Positions 1 to 8,377 of a stretch of DNA of 64,000 bases are shown here, piece after piece. Origin of the DNA: Streptomyces brasiliensis (GTDB taxonomy: Bacteria; Actinomycetota; Actinomycetes; Streptomycetales; Streptomycetaceae); contig NZ_BMQA01000004.1 of NCBI RefSeq assembly GCF_014647875.1, positions 186,001 through 250,000 of the forward strand. Direction: 5' to 3'. Each line of letters begins with the position of its first letter. Position 1 is the stretch's first letter. The notes under the pieces were generated by a model. That model had not been told where the DNA came from. It did no database searches and worked only from the letters and a program-made list of their open reading frames with translations. The translations under genes were made by a program, and so were the position numbers.

Positions 1-698
1 ACACCTCGACGCTCCAGCTGTTCGAGCGGATCATCGGCCCGACCAGGACGTCGCTCGCGCGGCAGAAGGCCCGGCTGATCTTCAGCACCCCGGAGCCGTC
101 GCGGGAGCGCCCCGCCAACCCGTGGCCGTACACGTACGACCTGCCCGAGGGCATCGGTCCGGTGTCGGGGCACCCGGTCGTCAACCACGCGGGTGTCTTC
201 TGCGCCGACCGGCTCGACATCGGCACCCGGTTCTTCCTCGGCCATCTGCCCGAGACCCGGGGCGTGCGCCGGGTGGTGGACCTGGGGTGCGGGAACGGTG
301 TCGTGGGTACGGCGGTGGCGCTGGCCGATCCCGAGGCCGAGGTGCTGTTCGTGGACGAGTCGTACCAGGCGGTGGCGTCGGCGGAGGCGACGTACAAGGC
401 CAACGGGGTGCCCGGGCACGCGGAGTTCCGGGTCGGCGACGGGCTGGCTGGGGTCGCCGCGGGCAGCGTGGACGTCGTGCTGAACAATCCGCCGTTCCAC
501 TCGCACCAGGCGACCAGCGACGCGACCGCCTGGCGGATGTTCACCGGGGCGAAGCGCGCGCTGCGGCCCGGCGGCGAGCTGTGGGTGGTCGGCAACCGGC
601 ATCTGGGCTATCACGTGACGCTGCGGCGGCTGTTCGGCGCCAGTGAACTGGTGGCCAGTGACTCGAAGTTCGTGGTGCTGAAGGCCGTCAAGCAGTAG
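1..698 (+). CDS. Class I SAM-dependent rRNA methyltransferase, RsmC/RlmG type (5' end outside window)
   Basis: The open frame enters the window already running (codons from base 3), so the N-terminus is missing. The visible C-terminal half is a complete Rossmann methyltransferase domain: the SAM-binding motif VVDLGCGNGVVG, an acidic residue ending the second strand (VLFVDES), and the NPPF catalytic signature in DVVLNNPPFHSH that marks N2-guanine methyltransferases acting on rRNA (RsmC, RlmG). The RPGGELWVVGNRHLGYH segment is also typical of that family. The likely role is methylation of a guanine in 16S or 23S rRNA in the cytoplasm; the exact target cannot be read from this half. The last 11 bases overlap the 3' end of the convergent AraC gene. 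Confidence 0.85.
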   Translation, partial: TSTLQLFERIIGPTRTSLARQKARLIFSTPEPSRERPANPWPYTYDLPEGIGPVSGHPVVNHAGVFCADRLDIGTRFFLGHLPETRGVRRVVDLGCGNGVVGTAVALADPEAEVLFVDESYQAVASAEATYKANGVPGHAEFRVGDGLAGVAAGSVDVVLNNPPFHSHQATSDATAWRMFTGAKRALRPGGELWVVGNRHLGYHVTLRRLFGASELVASDSKFVVLKAVKQ

Positions 699-1467
699 CG
701 TCCGCGTGCAACGCCCGGGGTGAGACGCCGAGTTCGCGGCGGCACGCCTTGTTGAAGGCCTGCAGGTCCGGGATGCCGACGGACGCGGCAACGGCGGGGA
801 TGGACAGGGTCGTGGCGTGCAGCAGGTGACGGGCCCGGTCGAGTCTGCGCCGGCGGATGTGCGTGACCACGGTGTCGCCGGTGGCGGCGCGGAAGAGCCG
901 GGTCAGATGGTTGTGCGAGACGCCTGCCGCGCGGGCGACGTCCGGGACGGTGAGCGGTCCGGCCAGGTGCGCCTCGATGTGGGCGAGGGCGGCGCTGACC
1001 GCCGGGTGCGTGCCGGGGCGCCGCTGTGCTGCGGGGGCCAGGTGGGCGATGCGCCACAGGGCGGTCCGGATCTCGGCGCGGGCGCGTTCGGGCTCGCGCG
1101 GGGCGGCGGTCACGGCCTGCCGCACCAGGGCGGTGAGCAGGGGCAGTTCGGGTCCGGTGTCCTGGACGACGGGGACGGTGCGGGCAGGGCCGGTGGTGGC
1201 CGGGATGCGCAGATGGGCGTAGAGGTGTTCGGAGCGGCCCCGGTAGCGGAAGTGGACGGTCGTGTCCGGCGGGACGAGGCTCACCCGTCCCGGGCGGACG
1301 ATGTGCGGCGTTCCGTCGACGACGAGTTCGGCGTCGTAGGCGTAGAGGTGCAGTTGCCACAGCTCCGGCAGCCGGAAGACGTCCGTGGGGCTCGCGACGC
1401 CGTGCACACCCACCCCCGCCTGGGCCACGACGGGCGGTTCGCCGAGGTGGAGGCGGGTGTGGCGCAT
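688..1467 (-). CDS. AraC family transcriptional regulator
   Basis: A 259-residue protein with the two-part AraC layout. An N-terminal cupin-like sensing domain (about 1-150; note GTPHIVRPGRVSLVPPDTTVHF) is followed by a C-terminal double helix-turn-helix (about 155-255; VPDVARAAGVSHNHLTRLFRAATG and IPAVAASVGIPDLQAFNKACRR). The cupin half resembles sugar-responsive AraC proteins. It lies 12 bases downstream of the class II aldolase on the same strand, so it is probably the last gene of the SIS isomerase - aldolase operon and may sense the sugar handled there (inference). Its end overlaps the convergent methyltransferase by 11 bases. Confidence 0.85.
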   Translation of the reverse strand: MRHTRLHLGEPPVVAQAGVGVHGVASPTDVFRLPELWQLHLYAYDAELVVDGTPHIVRPGRVSLVPPDTTVHFRYRGRSEHLYAHLRIPATTGPARTVPVVQDTGPELPLLTALVRQAVTAAPREPERARAEIRTALWRIAHLAPAAQRRPGTHPAVSAALAHIEAHLAGPLTVPDVARAAGVSHNHLTRLFRAATGDTVVTHIRRRRLDRARHLLHATTLSIPAVAASVGIPDLQAFNKACRRELGVSPRALHADATA

Positions 1468-1479
1468 GGCGGGAACGTA

Positions 1480-2364
1480 TCAGGGGTGGGAGCGGGCGAG
1501 GACGTGGATGATCCGTGTGACCTCGCGGACCATCGCCTCCCGGCCGACGGCCAGGTACTTGCGCGAGTCGACGGCCTCCGGGTGGTCGGCGAGGAAGTCC
1601 CGGATCGCGGCGGTCATCGCCACGTTGAGGGCGGTGCCGACGTTGACCTTGGCCATGCCGCCCGCGACCGCCGCGGCCAGTCCGTCGTCCGGCACCCCGG
1701 AGGAGCCGTGCAGGACGAGCGGCACGGGCAGGGCGGCCGACAGCCGTTCGAGGAGGTCGTGGTCGAGGGCGGCGGTGCGGGTGGTCATCGCGTGGACGCT
1801 GCCCACGGCGACCGCGAGGGCGTCGACACCGGTGTCGGCGACGAACGCGCGGGCCTCGTCGGGGTCGGTACGGGCGCCGGGTGCATGGGCGTCCAGCGGC
1901 GGCTGCGCGGCATTCCCCCGTCCACCCTGCCCTGCTTTGCCGCCGACCTCGCCCAACTCGGCCTCGATCCAGAGGCCTTGGGAGTGGGCCCAGTCGGCGG
2001 CGGCCCGGGTGGCGGTGAGGTTCTCGGCGTACGGCAGGCGGGCCGCGTCGTACATCACGGAGCCGAAGCCTGCACCGGGCGCCTGGCGCAGCAGGTCGTC
2101 GCTCTGGACGTGGTCGAGGTGCAACGCGACCGGCACGGCCGCACGCTCGGCGGCGGCGACGGCCGCGCGGGCCAGCGGGAGCAGCCGTCCGTAGCGGAAC
2201 TTCACGGCGTTCTCGCTGACTTGGAGGACCACAGGCGCGCCCGCCGCCTCGGCGCCGGCGATGACGGCCTCGACGTGTTCCAGGGTGATGACGTTGAACG
2301 CGGCGACGGCGGAGTGCGCCGCTGCGGCGCGGGTGACCAGCTCACCGGTGGGTGCGAGGGGCAC
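1480..2364 (-). CDS. Class II (zinc) ketose-bisphosphate aldolase, KbaY/GatY/Fba type
   Basis: 294 residues, normal length for class II aldolases. Zn ligands and active-site segments are visible: the HLDHV motif (about 83), EAELGEVGG (about 136), GSVHAM (about 188) and LHGSSGVPD (about 220). The enzyme should cleave a ketose-(1,6)-bisphosphate such as tagatose- or fructose-bisphosphate to dihydroxyacetone phosphate and an aldehyde. The start is a GTG preceded by AAAGGAG five bases upstream. It follows an SIS-domain isomerase by 34 bases, and the pair lies divergent from a DeoR regulator, the usual layout for amino-sugar or polyol catabolism (AgaS-KbaY-like). The exact sugar cannot be told from sequence. 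Confidence 0.85.
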   Translation of the reverse strand: MPLAPTGELVTRAAAAHSAVAAFNVITLEHVEAVIAGAEAAGAPVVLQVSENAVKFRYGRLLPLARAAVAAAERAAVPVALHLDHVQSDDLLRQAPGAGFGSVMYDAARLPYAENLTATRAAADWAHSQGLWIEAELGEVGGKAGQGGRGNAAQPPLDAHAPGARTDPDEARAFVADTGVDALAVAVGSVHAMTTRTAALDHDLLERLSAALPVPLVLHGSSGVPDDGLAAAVAGGMAKVNVGTALNVAMTAAIRDFLADHPEAVDSRKYLAVGREAMVREVTRIIHVLARSHP

Positions 2365-2398
2365 GGTCTCTCCTTTCGGGCCGGATCTTCCCTGTCGG

Positions 2399-3280
2399 TC
2401 AGGGGGCGAGGATCACCGAGCGCGTGAGGTGACGGGGCCGGTCGGGGTCGAGGCCGCGGCGGGCGGCGACGGCCACGGCGAGCCGCTGGGCGCGGACGAG
2501 TTCGGCGAGCGGGTCGAGCGAGCCCTGGATCCACAACCCGCCCGTGGCGCGCACCTGTTCGGCGAGCCCTTCGGGTGCCACGTCGAGCGTCCAGGTGGCG
2601 GTGCCGTGGGTGGTGATGCTGATGGGGCCGTGTCGGTACTCCATCGCCGGGTAGGCCTCGGTCCAGGACAGTGAGGCCTCGCGCATCTTCAGCCCGGCCT
2701 CGTTGGCGAGCCCGGTACTCCAGCCGCGGCCGAGGAAGGTGAACTGGGTGCACTCGACGAGGCCCGCGGGCAGCGGAGTCGACAGCGCGGTGCGGGCGTC
2801 GGCGACGACGGCGTCCGTGTGCAGGCCGAGGTGGGCGCGCAGCAGGGTGAGGGCGGTGGTCGCGAACCGGGTCTGCACGACGGAGCGTTCGTCGGCGAAG
2901 TCCAGCACGACCATCTCGTCGGCCGCCGCCATCACCGGGGTCTCCGGGTCGGCGGTGACGGCGGTCGTTTGGGTACGCCCCTTCAACTGCCCCAGCAGAT
3001 CGAGCACTTCGGTGGTGGTGCCGGAGCGGGTGAGGGCCACCACACGGTCGTACGAGCGGCCGTACGGGAACTCGGACGCGGCGAAGGCGTCCGTCTCGCC
3101 CAGGCCCGCGCCCTCGCGCAGGGCTGCGGCGGCCTGCGCCATGAAGTACGAGGTGCCGCACCCGACGATCGCCACCCGCTCCCCCGGCGCCGGCAGCGCA
3201 CCGGCGTGCCCCGTCGCCAGCTCGGCCGCGCGGGTCCAGCACTCGGGCTGGCTGTTCAGCTCGTCCTCGACATGGGTCAT
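2399..3280 (-). CDS. SIS domain sugar isomerase/deaminase (AgaS-like)
   Basis: 293 residues with two SIS (sugar isomerase) repeats, as in the isomerase half of GlmS and in AgaS. The phosphosugar-binding segments are GERVAIVGCGTSYFMAQAAA and, further on, VVALTRSGTTTEVLD (STT-like loop binding the phosphate), plus the EAYPAMEYRHGP motif shared with GlmS-like proteins. It probably converts an amino-sugar 6-phosphate to a ketose phosphate for the following aldolase. The ATG at 3280 has GGAGGGG seven bases upstream; an upstream in-frame ATG at 3313 has no such site, so the shorter form is preferred. First gene of the operon; its promoter is shared with the divergent DeoR gene. Confidence 0.85.
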   Translation of the reverse strand: MTHVEDELNSQPECWTRAAELATGHAGALPAPGERVAIVGCGTSYFMAQAAAALREGAGLGETDAFAASEFPYGRSYDRVVALTRSGTTTEVLDLLGQLKGRTQTTAVTADPETPVMAAADEMVVLDFADERSVVQTRFATTALTLLRAHLGLHTDAVVADARTALSTPLPAGLVECTQFTFLGRGWSTGLANEAGLKMREASLSWTEAYPAMEYRHGPISITTHGTATWTLDVAPEGLAEQVRATGGLWIQGSLDPLAELVRAQRLAVAVAARRGLDPDRPRHLTRSVILAP

Positions 3281-3310
3281 GCCGCGCCCCTCCGCTGCTG
3301 ATTTTTCCTG

Positions 3311-3350
3311 CAAGATATAGCGAAGTTTCGAGCATAATCAAGCATTTGAC
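3311..3350. promoter_or_regulatory. Divergent promoter with 10-bp direct repeat, candidate DeoR operator
   Basis: The 119-base gap between the SIS gene and the DeoR gene is markedly AT-rich for this genome. It holds two head-to-tail copies of AGCAT (AGCATAATCA at 3331 and AGCATTTGAC at 3341) exactly one helical turn apart. DeoR-family repressors often bind such tandem half-sites. No binding data; the site is inferred from position and repeat structure. Confidence 0.4.
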
Positions 3351-3399
3351 GAGGTGGGGTGCGCTAGGGTCGCGGAGGATCGAGGAACGGAGGCCGCGG

Positions 3400-4179
3400 A
3401 TGTCGCGCGACGCCCGCTGGAAGGCGCTGCTGGAGCTGCTCGTCGAGCGCGGCCGGCTGGACGTCGAGGAGGCGGCCGCCGAGTTGTCGGTCTCGGCCGC
3501 GACGATCCGACGGGACTTCGACCAGCTCGCCGAGCAGCAGATGCTGGTGCGCACCCGGGGCGGTGCGGTGGTGCACGGGGTCTCGTACGAGCTGCCGCTG
3601 CGCTACAAGACGGCGCGCCGCGCCTCCGAGAAGCAGCGCATCGCCGAGGCGGTGGCCGGCCTCATCGCGCCCGGCGAGGCCGTGGGCCTGACCGGCGGCA
3701 CGACCACGACGGAGGTGGCCCGCGCACTGGCCGTGCGCGCCGATCTCACCACCGGCTCACCTGCGTTGACCGTCGTGACCAATGCGCTCAACATCGCCAA
3801 CGAACTCGCCGTGCGGCCCCAGTTCAAGATCGTGGTGACCGGCGGGGTCGCACGCCCGCAGTCGTACGAACTCATCGGGCCGCTCGCGGACGGTGTGCTC
3901 GGGCAGATCACGATCGACGTGGCCGTGCTCGGGGTGGTCGCCTTCGACGCGACGCACGGCGCGGCGGCGCACGACGAGGCGGAGGCCGCGATCAACCGGC
4001 TGCTGTGCGAACGAGCGGAGAGAGTGATCGTCGCGGCGGACTCCAGCAAGCTGGGGCAGCGGGCGTTCGCCCGGATCTGCGGGGCCGAGCTGGTGGACAC
4101 GCTCGTGACGGACACGGCGGCGGCACCGGAGGCGGTGCGCCGGTTCGAGGAGGCGGGGATCCGGGTCGTCGTCGTGTGA
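3400..4179 (+). CDS. DeoR/GlpR family transcriptional repressor
   Basis: 259 residues. An N-terminal DeoR helix-turn-helix (about 5-57; LDVEEAAAELSVSAATIRRDFDQL, followed by the family signature RTRGGAV) is joined to a DeoRC sensor domain related to phosphosugar isomerases (about 75-235; LTGGTTTTEVARAL, VTNALNIANEL, VVTGGVARPQSYELIGP). It should repress the divergent SIS-aldolase operon and be released by a phosphorylated sugar. ATG 3400 is chosen because ACGGAGG lies just upstream; an in-frame ATG at 3346 would fall inside the putative operator. Confidence 0.88.
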   Translation: MSRDARWKALLELLVERGRLDVEEAAAELSVSAATIRRDFDQLAEQQMLVRTRGGAVVHGVSYELPLRYKTARRASEKQRIAEAVAGLIAPGEAVGLTGGTTTTEVARALAVRADLTTGSPALTVVTNALNIANELAVRPQFKIVVTGGVARPQSYELIGPLADGVLGQITIDVAVLGVVAFDATHGAAAHDEAEAAINRLLCERAERVIVAADSSKLGQRAFARICGAELVDTLVTDTAAAPEAVRRFEEAGIRVVVV

Positions 4180-4196
4180 CCACCCGTCGCGCGGTG

Positions 4197-4592
4197 TCAG
4201 ATCCAGCCGGGGACGACCCGCACGAATCCCGCGCCCCGCTGGTCGTTGCAGCCGATCTCGGGCCGGCCGGCGGGGTCGGGCCAGGCCTGCTGTGCCTGGA
4301 GGGCGACGCTGACCAGCGTCATCAGGAGGTCGACGTCGCTCGCCGCGTCGAGACGTATGGTCACCCACTGCGAGCCCGGCACGATGCGGATCGCGCCCGC
4401 GCTCCGGAGGTCGTCGGCGAACCGCCGGATGGCACGGGTGGTGAGATGCAGGTCCACATCGCGATCCGAGTGGAAGTGGACGATCTCGCCCTGCAGGGAA
4501 CTGAGCCCCTGTCCCAGACCGCAACTCGGCACGGCCTGTCGCAGGTCGGGCCAGGTCGCCAGTTGCGCGAGCGCGCGCGAGGCCAACGTCAT
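4197..4592 (-). CDS. DUF5519 family protein (luciferase-annotated)
   Basis: 131 residues. The core EIVHFHSDRDVDLHLT and the pattern RFADDLRSAGAIR match the small DUF5519 family, which databases often label 'luciferase family protein' although no light-producing activity is expected. The function is unknown; conserved His and Asp residues in VHFHSDRDVDLHL suggest a ligand- or metal-binding face. The gene is convergent with DeoR (17-base gap). No clear ribosome site is visible upstream of the ATG. Confidence 0.7.
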   Translation of the reverse strand: MTLASRALAQLATWPDLRQAVPSCGLGQGLSSLQGEIVHFHSDRDVDLHLTTRAIRRFADDLRSAGAIRIVPGSQWVTIRLDAASDVDLLMTLVSVALQAQQAWPDPAGRPEIGCNDQRGAGFVRVVPGWI

Positions 4593-4991
4593 GGGCCCAT
4601 CATGGCTTGCTCACCATCTCGCAACCAGTTCGTTCGCCGGCATTAACCAACCTGTTTCGACAGTTTGTCCGAACATGCACCAAAGGAGCGAGCTTGCGGC
4701 CGCGTTTCGCGGCAGGGCGGAGTCGCACGGCGAACGGCGGGACATGCGGCGCCCGTTGGCCGACACGCGGAATCGCGCGGGACGGTGAGACGACGGCGGT
4801 CATCGGCGACGCGGCGGTGCGGGCCGTTCCACGGCGCCCCTCCACGTACGAGTGGTTCTGGACGCGACGGCATCACGCAAGTTCCGAGTGGGCATACCGC
4901 GGGCCGGTCGGGCCCTTGCGGACATCTCTTCCCGCACATTCCCTCTTCATTTAGGATTCAACTACAGGCGGTGCAGCAAGGAGGTCGCACC
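4593..4991. promoter_or_regulatory. 399-base non-coding gap with a candidate operator
   Basis: No convincing gene is seen between the divergent DUF5519 and AraC genes. The only structure noted is an imperfect 21-bp inverted repeat at 4654-4674 (arms GTTTCGACA and TGTCCGAAC, 7 of 9 pairs matching) in an AT-richer patch. It could serve either neighbour. The rest looks like ordinary high-GC spacer. Confidence 0.25.
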
Positions 4992-5861
4992 ATGACGGAA
5001 CTCGGTCTGGCCGACACGGTCGGGATCCTGCGGCAGCCCGGAGTACGGGGGCGCACCAGCAGTTCGGGGCTCGGATGGGAACGCCTGTATCTGTCCGCGC
5101 AGGCGGAGGAGCCCTACCGGGCGGCCTTCGAGCCCGCGGCCACACATCTGCTGATCCTGCACCTCAACGGGCCCGTCACGGTGAGCCGGGGCCGGGGCGC
5201 GGCGACGCGGTCACGGACCGTTCCGGCCGGCGGTCTCTTCCTGCAGCCCGCCGGACGCACCCTTTCCGTGGAACTGTGCGGCCAGTTGGACACGATCCAC
5301 GCCTATCTCACGGACGACGCGCTGCGCGAGGCGAACGACGGGCGCCCCGTGGAGCTGTCCGAGGAGCTGGGGGCGACGGATCCGCTCGCCGAGCAGCTGA
5401 TGCTCTCGCTGGAGGGCGCCGTGCGAGCGTGGGAGCCGGCGGCGCGGACGTACACCGACCAGCTGACCTCGATGCTCGCCGCGCAGCTCGTGCGCCGGCA
5501 CCACGCCGGTACCCCGGCGCCGCGGGCCGCACCGTGCGGGCTGTCCGAGCGGCAGCTGTCCGCCGTGCGCGATCTCATGGAGGAGCGGCTGGCCGAGCCC
5601 CTGCCGATCGCGGACCTCGCCGCCGCGGCCTCGCTGAGCGGCAGCCAGTTCACCCGGCAGTTCCGGGTGAGCACGGGTCGGTCACCGCACCAGTACCTGC
5701 TCAAGCTGCGCCTGGAGCGGGCGTGCCGGCTGCTGCGGTCGGGCTCCCTGCCGATCGCCGAGGTGGCCGTGGACTGCGGTTTCTCGCATCAGGAGCACCT
5801 CACCCGGGTGATGCGCGCCCGGCTCGGCACGACGCCGGCCGCCCTGCGCCGCACCGGCTGA
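4992..5861 (+). CDS. AraC family transcriptional regulator
   Basis: 289 residues: an N-terminal sensing domain (about 1-170) without a recognisable ligand motif, then a C-terminal AraC double helix-turn-helix (about 190-285) with LPIADLAAAASLSGSQFTRQF and LPIAEVAVDCGFSHQEHLTRV. The FSHQEHLTR pattern resembles activators of aromatic-catabolism operons. The start has AAGGAGG seven bases upstream. It faces the decayed CoA-transferase and the hydroxyquinol genes convergently, so it may have regulated that pathway (inference from position only). Confidence 0.85.
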   Translation: MTELGLADTVGILRQPGVRGRTSSSGLGWERLYLSAQAEEPYRAAFEPAATHLLILHLNGPVTVSRGRGAATRSRTVPAGGLFLQPAGRTLSVELCGQLDTIHAYLTDDALREANDGRPVELSEELGATDPLAEQLMLSLEGAVRAWEPAARTYTDQLTSMLAAQLVRRHHAGTPAPRAAPCGLSERQLSAVRDLMEERLAEPLPIADLAAAASLSGSQFTRQFRVSTGRSPHQYLLKLRLERACRLLRSGSLPIAEVAVDCGFSHQEHLTRVMRARLGTTPAALRRTG

Positions 5862-5875
5862 GGGGGGGCGACGAC

Positions 5876-5990
5876 CGCCGTACGTCAGCGTTCCGCGTTC
5901 CTGTCCCCGGCTGAGGACGGCCGACCGCCGTACGTCAGCGTTCCGCATTCCGCTCCCCGGCTGACGGTCGCGGTCGTACGTCAGCGCTCC
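5876..5990. repeat. Three degenerate ~50-bp tandem repeats
   Basis: The segment beginning TACGTCAGCGTTCCGC is present at 5881 and 5931 (50-base period; copies nearly identical through CCCCGGCTGA) and again, shortened, at 5977. The third copy runs into the broken end of the CoA-transferase remnant. The repeats lie between an AraC gene and a pseudogene, so they may record slippage or recombination during gene loss. Confidence 0.7.
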
Positions 5991-6603
5991 AGCACCAGGG
6001 CCCGCGGGGCGGCGCCATGGACCTCGTCCACGGCGTCCGCCGCGTCAGGGCCGCGCCGTGGAACACGAGGTTGCCGTGCCGGTCCCCGCGCGCGGCCCGT
6101 GGTCGACGCCGTCGAAGGTGCGTATCTCCTTGGGCGGCGAAGCCACGGCGACAGACCCTCCCCCCGGACGCCGTACAGGAGGTGCCCCGAGGGCCGTACC
6201 GCCACGGCAGTCCGCCCTCGGCGACCTGGGTGCCGACGCCGGCCGGGGTGTAGAAGGCCGGTATGCCGCTGCCGCCGGCCCGCAGCCGCTCGGCGAGGGT
6301 GCACTGCGGGGTCAGTTCGACCTCCAGCTCGCCCGCGAGGTACTGGCGCGCGAACTCCTTGTTGTCGCCGATGTACGAGCCGGTGACCCGGGCGATACGG
6401 CCCGCGGCCAGCAGGATGCCGAGGCCGCGTCCGTCGACGCCGCAGTTGTTCGACACGACCGTGAGGCCGCTCGCGCCGGCCGCGTACAGGGCTCCGATGA
6501 GAACCTCGGGGACGCCGCTCAGGCCGAAGCCGCCGACGGCGAACGACTGGCCGTCCCGCGCGTCCGCCAGGGCCTCTTCGGCCGAGGCCACCTGCTTGTC
6601 CAT
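5981..6603 (-). pseudogene. 3-oxoacid/3-oxoadipate CoA-transferase subunit A, frameshifted remnant
   Basis: The N-terminal 135 residues from ATG 6603 are a clear CoA-transferase alpha subunit (FAVGGFGLSGVPEVLIGAL, VSNNCGVDGRGLGILL, PAFYTPAGVGTQVAEG). After GLPWRYGPRG the frame breaks. Family sequence reappears in other frames (SPPKEIRTFDG, then DRHGNLVFH) before a premature end near the tandem repeats. The last third and the whole beta subunit are absent. The start sits one base after the stop of the FAD monooxygenase, so it was the third gene of the hydroxyquinol operon. The intact enzyme would have activated 3-oxoadipate to its CoA ester. A run of sequencing errors is possible but less likely, since several separate breaks are needed. 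Confidence 0.8.
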
Positions 6604-6604
6604 G

Positions 6605-8377
6605 TCATCGCCCCAGGATCCGGCGCAGGGCGCCGAGGAGTTCGTCCCGCGCCGCCGCCTCCGAGTCGGGCGCGTCGGCGCGCCGCCAGGCAACATGGCC
6701 GTCCGGGCGCACCAGGAGAACGCCCTCCTCGCCGATCTCGCTGACGCGACTCCATTCGCCGTACGCGTCACGGGAGTTGCCGTCGCCGACGCGCACGAAC
6801 CGCAGCGGGACACCGAGTTCGTCCCGGCTCGCGCTCGCCGCGGCCTCCCAGACATGACCCGACAGTCCGGTCAGCACGGCGAAGACGCCCTTGCCGACGA
6901 CGTCGAGTGTGGAGACGCGCTCGCCCTCGGAACCGACGAGCCAGGCGTGCGGGAGCTTGGCGCCGGGCCGGGTGGTCGGACGGTGGACCAACTCCTGGTC
7001 TTGGACCCAGACTTCGGCAGGGCTGTCGTCGGGCAGGACAGCGGTGGAGTCGTAGCGCTGGTTCATCTCGACGCCGTGCGCGTTGAACTCGTAGTTCTTG
7101 AGCTGGATCGCCTCTTCCAGCAGACGCCGCTTCTTGGCGCCCTCGGAAGTACGGGACCCGAGGGCCGCGAGCCCCTCGGCGATGGCCTGCTCGTCGCTGC
7201 CGGCGCCGACGCCGAGCACGTCGAAGATCGGGCCGAACTGGTCGCGGCTCAGATTGGCCCGGTCGACGATCTGCCGTCCGACAGGTGCGCGTTCGGCGGT
7301 GTAGCTGTCGAGGAGCGAAGGTCCGGCCTCGCCACGGACCACCATGGCGAGCTTCCAGGCGAGGTTGTACGCGTCCTGGATCGAGGTGTTGGAGCCGAGC
7401 CCGTTGGACGGCGGATGACGGTGCACTGCGTCCCCGGCACAGAACACCCGGCCGGACGAATAGGCCTTGGCGTAGGTGTGGTTGACGGTCCACAGCGAGG
7501 TCGACGTGATCTCCACGGGCAGGTCGGGGTCGCCGACGAGGTCGCGGACGATCCGCCGCGCCTCCTCCTCGGTCACCTCCGGCGGCGGCTGTTCGATGTC
7601 GTACCCCCACACGAGCAGCCACTCGTTCCACGGCCGGACCATGCGGACGAGACCCATGCCGATGCCGCCGGTCTCCGCGCCGGGCCGCAGCACCCAGTAC
7701 AGGACGCTGGGCCGGTGCGAGCAGTAGCGGGCGAGGTCGGCCTTGAAGACGATGTTCATGCTGCCGGCCTTGGCCGTCCGCCCGTCGAAGGGCAGCCCGA
7801 GCTGCTCGGCGATCGTGCTGCGTCCGCCGTCGGCGCCCACGAGATAACGGGCCCGTACGGTGAACTCGTCGCCGCGGACCCGGTCGCGCAGCCGGGCCGT
7901 GACGCCGTCCTCGTCCTGGGTGAAGTCGAGGAACTCGGTGTCGAAACGGACCTTGGCGCCGCGAGCGGCCGCGTTGCTCACCAGGATCGGCTCCAGATAG
8001 GTCTGGGGCAGGTCGATCATCTGGCTGGGGCTCTTGGAGGCGTACTCGGTGGCCGACGCGGGTCCGGTGCCCCAGCTGCGGATACGGCCGATCTCCTGCC
8101 CGGTGAGCGCGGTGCACAGCACCGTGTCGCCCATGAGGTGCGACGGGCTGCCGAGGGCGAGTGCCTCGGACTCGACGCCGAGGTCGCGCAGGACCTCCAT
8201 GGTGCGCTGGTTGGTGATGTGGGCGCGCGGGGTGTTGGCCAGCCAGCCGTACTTCGTCACCAGCAGGGTGCGGATGCCGTAGGTGGCGAGCAGCAGGGCG
8301 GTCGAACCGCCTGCGGGGCCACTGCCGACGACGAGGACGTCGGTGTCGTAGGCGGCGGGTGCCTTGGATGTGGTCAT
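6605..8377 (-). CDS. FAD-dependent aromatic (phenol/resorcinol-type) monooxygenase
   Basis: 590 residues, the length of TfdB/PheA-type flavoprotein hydroxylases. The Rossmann FAD motif is VVGSGPAGGSTALLLA (about 16-31), the DG motif is YLVGADGGRS, and the second FAD motif is RVFCAGDAVHRHPPSNGLGSN. A thioredoxin-like C-terminal domain follows (about 470-590). Such enzymes use NAD(P)H and O2 to hydroxylate a phenol ortho to the existing OH. Directly after a hydroxyquinol dioxygenase, the natural guess is resorcinol or a similar diol to hydroxyquinol. The ATG overlaps the stop of the upstream fusion gene (ATGA), so the two are translationally coupled. Confidence 0.88.
   Translation of the reverse strand: MTTSKAPAAYDTDVLVVGSGPAGGSTALLLATYGIRTLLVTKYGWLANTPRAHITNQRTMEVLRDLGVESEALALGSPSHLMGDTVLCTALTGQEIGRIRSWGTGPASATEYASKSPSQMIDLPQTYLEPILVSNAAARGAKVRFDTEFLDFTQDEDGVTARLRDRVRGDEFTVRARYLVGADGGRSTIAEQLGLPFDGRTAKAGSMNIVFKADLARYCSHRPSVLYWVLRPGAETGGIGMGLVRMVRPWNEWLLVWGYDIEQPPPEVTEEEARRIVRDLVGDPDLPVEITSTSLWTVNHTYAKAYSSGRVFCAGDAVHRHPPSNGLGSNTSIQDAYNLAWKLAMVVRGEAGPSLLDSYTAERAPVGRQIVDRANLSRDQFGPIFDVLGVGAGSDEQAIAEGLAALGSRTSEGAKKRRLLEEAIQLKNYEFNAHGVEMNQRYDSTAVLPDDSPAEVWVQDQELVHRPTTRPGAKLPHAWLVGSEGERVSTLDVVGKGVFAVLTGLSGHVWEAAASASRDELGVPLRFVRVGDGNSRDAYGEWSRVSEIGEEGVLLVRPDGHVAWRRADAPDSEAAARDELLGALRRILGR

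Noticed and set aside
817..2427. A 536-codon open frame on the plus strand opposite the AraC and aldolase genes
   Set aside because: Gly/Arg/Val-rich antisense of two well-supported genes, with no domain. Long antisense frames are normal at this GC content.
5877..5990. CRISPR array
   Set aside because: Only three degenerate units of about 50 bases with no constant repeat/variable spacer pattern and no cas genes.
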